The notes beneath the pieces were generated by a model that saw only the letters and a program-made list of their open reading frames with translations, searched no databases and was not told the DNA's origin. The translations under genes and the position numbers were made by a program. This document shows, one piece after another, positions 63,442 through 64,000 of a stretch of DNA of 64,000 nucleotides. The stretch lies in NCBI GenBank assembly GCA_902702965.1, contig CACRXP010000001.1, positions 3,144,159 to 3,208,158 on the forward strand, read 5' to 3'. The stretch's first letter is position 1. Each line of letters begins with the position of its first letter. The DNA is from Spirometra erinaceieuropaei (Eukaryota; Platyhelminthes; Cestoda; Diphyllobothriidea; Diphyllobothriidae).

Positions 63442-64000
63442 GTAAGTGATTTTTGCCCAACCGTTTACAGGCCAGTTTCGCAAACTACACAGATGTTTTT
63501 TTTCAGTCTCTCATCTCGTTAATTGTGCACAAGTTGCGAGTGTGCTGCAAATAGGATAATGTGCTGATAACTTCGTTACTTCAGTGTTCTGTTATGCAGG
63601 AATCCACTGTACCGTTGCATTTGCAGAATGCATTCAGACCTTCCCTCTCTGAAGCGTCGGCAATTATATTTAATATTTTGGGTCGGTAGCAAGCAAATAT
63701 TCCTGTAATCGTGTGATCTTTTTATGCCAAGCTGGAAAAATCCCTGCTTTCAAGTACTTATGCAGTCTCTATTTCAGTATACAGGATAACAGTCGGCTAT
63801 GCAAAGCCCTGCCCCACTCTTGTTTTGTCCAAATAAAACAACGCTTCCAGGGAGGTGGAGTAATCTGTATAATAATCTGTCACCATAAGTATAGCCAGTG
63901 AACGACCGCGGATGTACATAATTTTAGCCTAAGCAACCGAAAATCGACTTTACGGCTTTGCAATACAGCATTGTAGACGGTTCTCCGAGAAATAAAAACT
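63442..64000 (+). other. Intron after exon G (partial)
   Basis: AT-rich intronic sequence to the end of the window. No exon or repeat was recognised. Confidence 0.65.

Overview
This window is eukaryotic, not bacterial. There are no operons or Shine-Dalgarno signals. Coding sequence comes as short exons with GT-AG borders, separated by introns of 1-15 kb that are full of transposon relics. The relics point to a flatworm, most likely a tapeworm of the Diphyllobothriidea type: a LINE tail with C2H2 zinc fingers (motif FSHRMGLF), Penelope-like elements with a GIY-YIG tail, and Ty3/gypsy and Tc1/mariner remains. The taxon is inferred from recollection of such repeats and was not checked by a search.

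One gene spans nearly the whole window on the + strand. It encodes a large Ig-domain adhesion receptor of the nephrin / Hibris / Sticks-and-stones family. I place eight exons with good support: 10362-10541, 14830-15360, 16341-16712, 28068-28559, 43271-43396, 47196-47286, 54846-55282 and 63166-63441. Together they give 2505 nt, or 835 codons. The 91-nt exon at 47196-47286 is too short to stand out as an ORF. It was found because its phases (1 in, 2 out) fit its neighbours exactly and it completes an Ig domain. The 5' end (signal peptide and first half of Ig1) and the 3' end (later Ig, fibronectin III, membrane segment, tail) are not recognised or lie outside the window. At least one exon seems to be missing between 16712 and 28068; 24131-24202 is a weak candidate.

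The introns hold seven members of one foldback, MITE-like family with 'CAGT' ends, TA flanks and arms of up to about 370 bp: 10876-11873, 13165-13519 (half copy), 17515-18511, 29597-30436, 39861-40853, 55948-56793 and 57075-58066. They also hold a Tc1/mariner transposase relic (49.4-50.5 kb), an antisense Ty3/gypsy RNase H-integrase fragment (45.0-46.9 kb), two LINE tails (12.5-13 kb on minus, 33.5-34.1 kb on plus), three Penelope-like pieces (7.8, 33.1 and 61.6-62.25 kb), two copies of a tRNA-derived SINE (47.03 and 59.27 kb), and long trinucleotide arrays (GAT, AGT, AGG).

I see no CRISPR array, no convincing functional tRNA or rRNA gene, and no second host gene. The clearest unusual features are the foldback family spread through the introns of one gene, the hidden exon just downstream of a SINE, and the direct repeats around the Penelope-like fragment.
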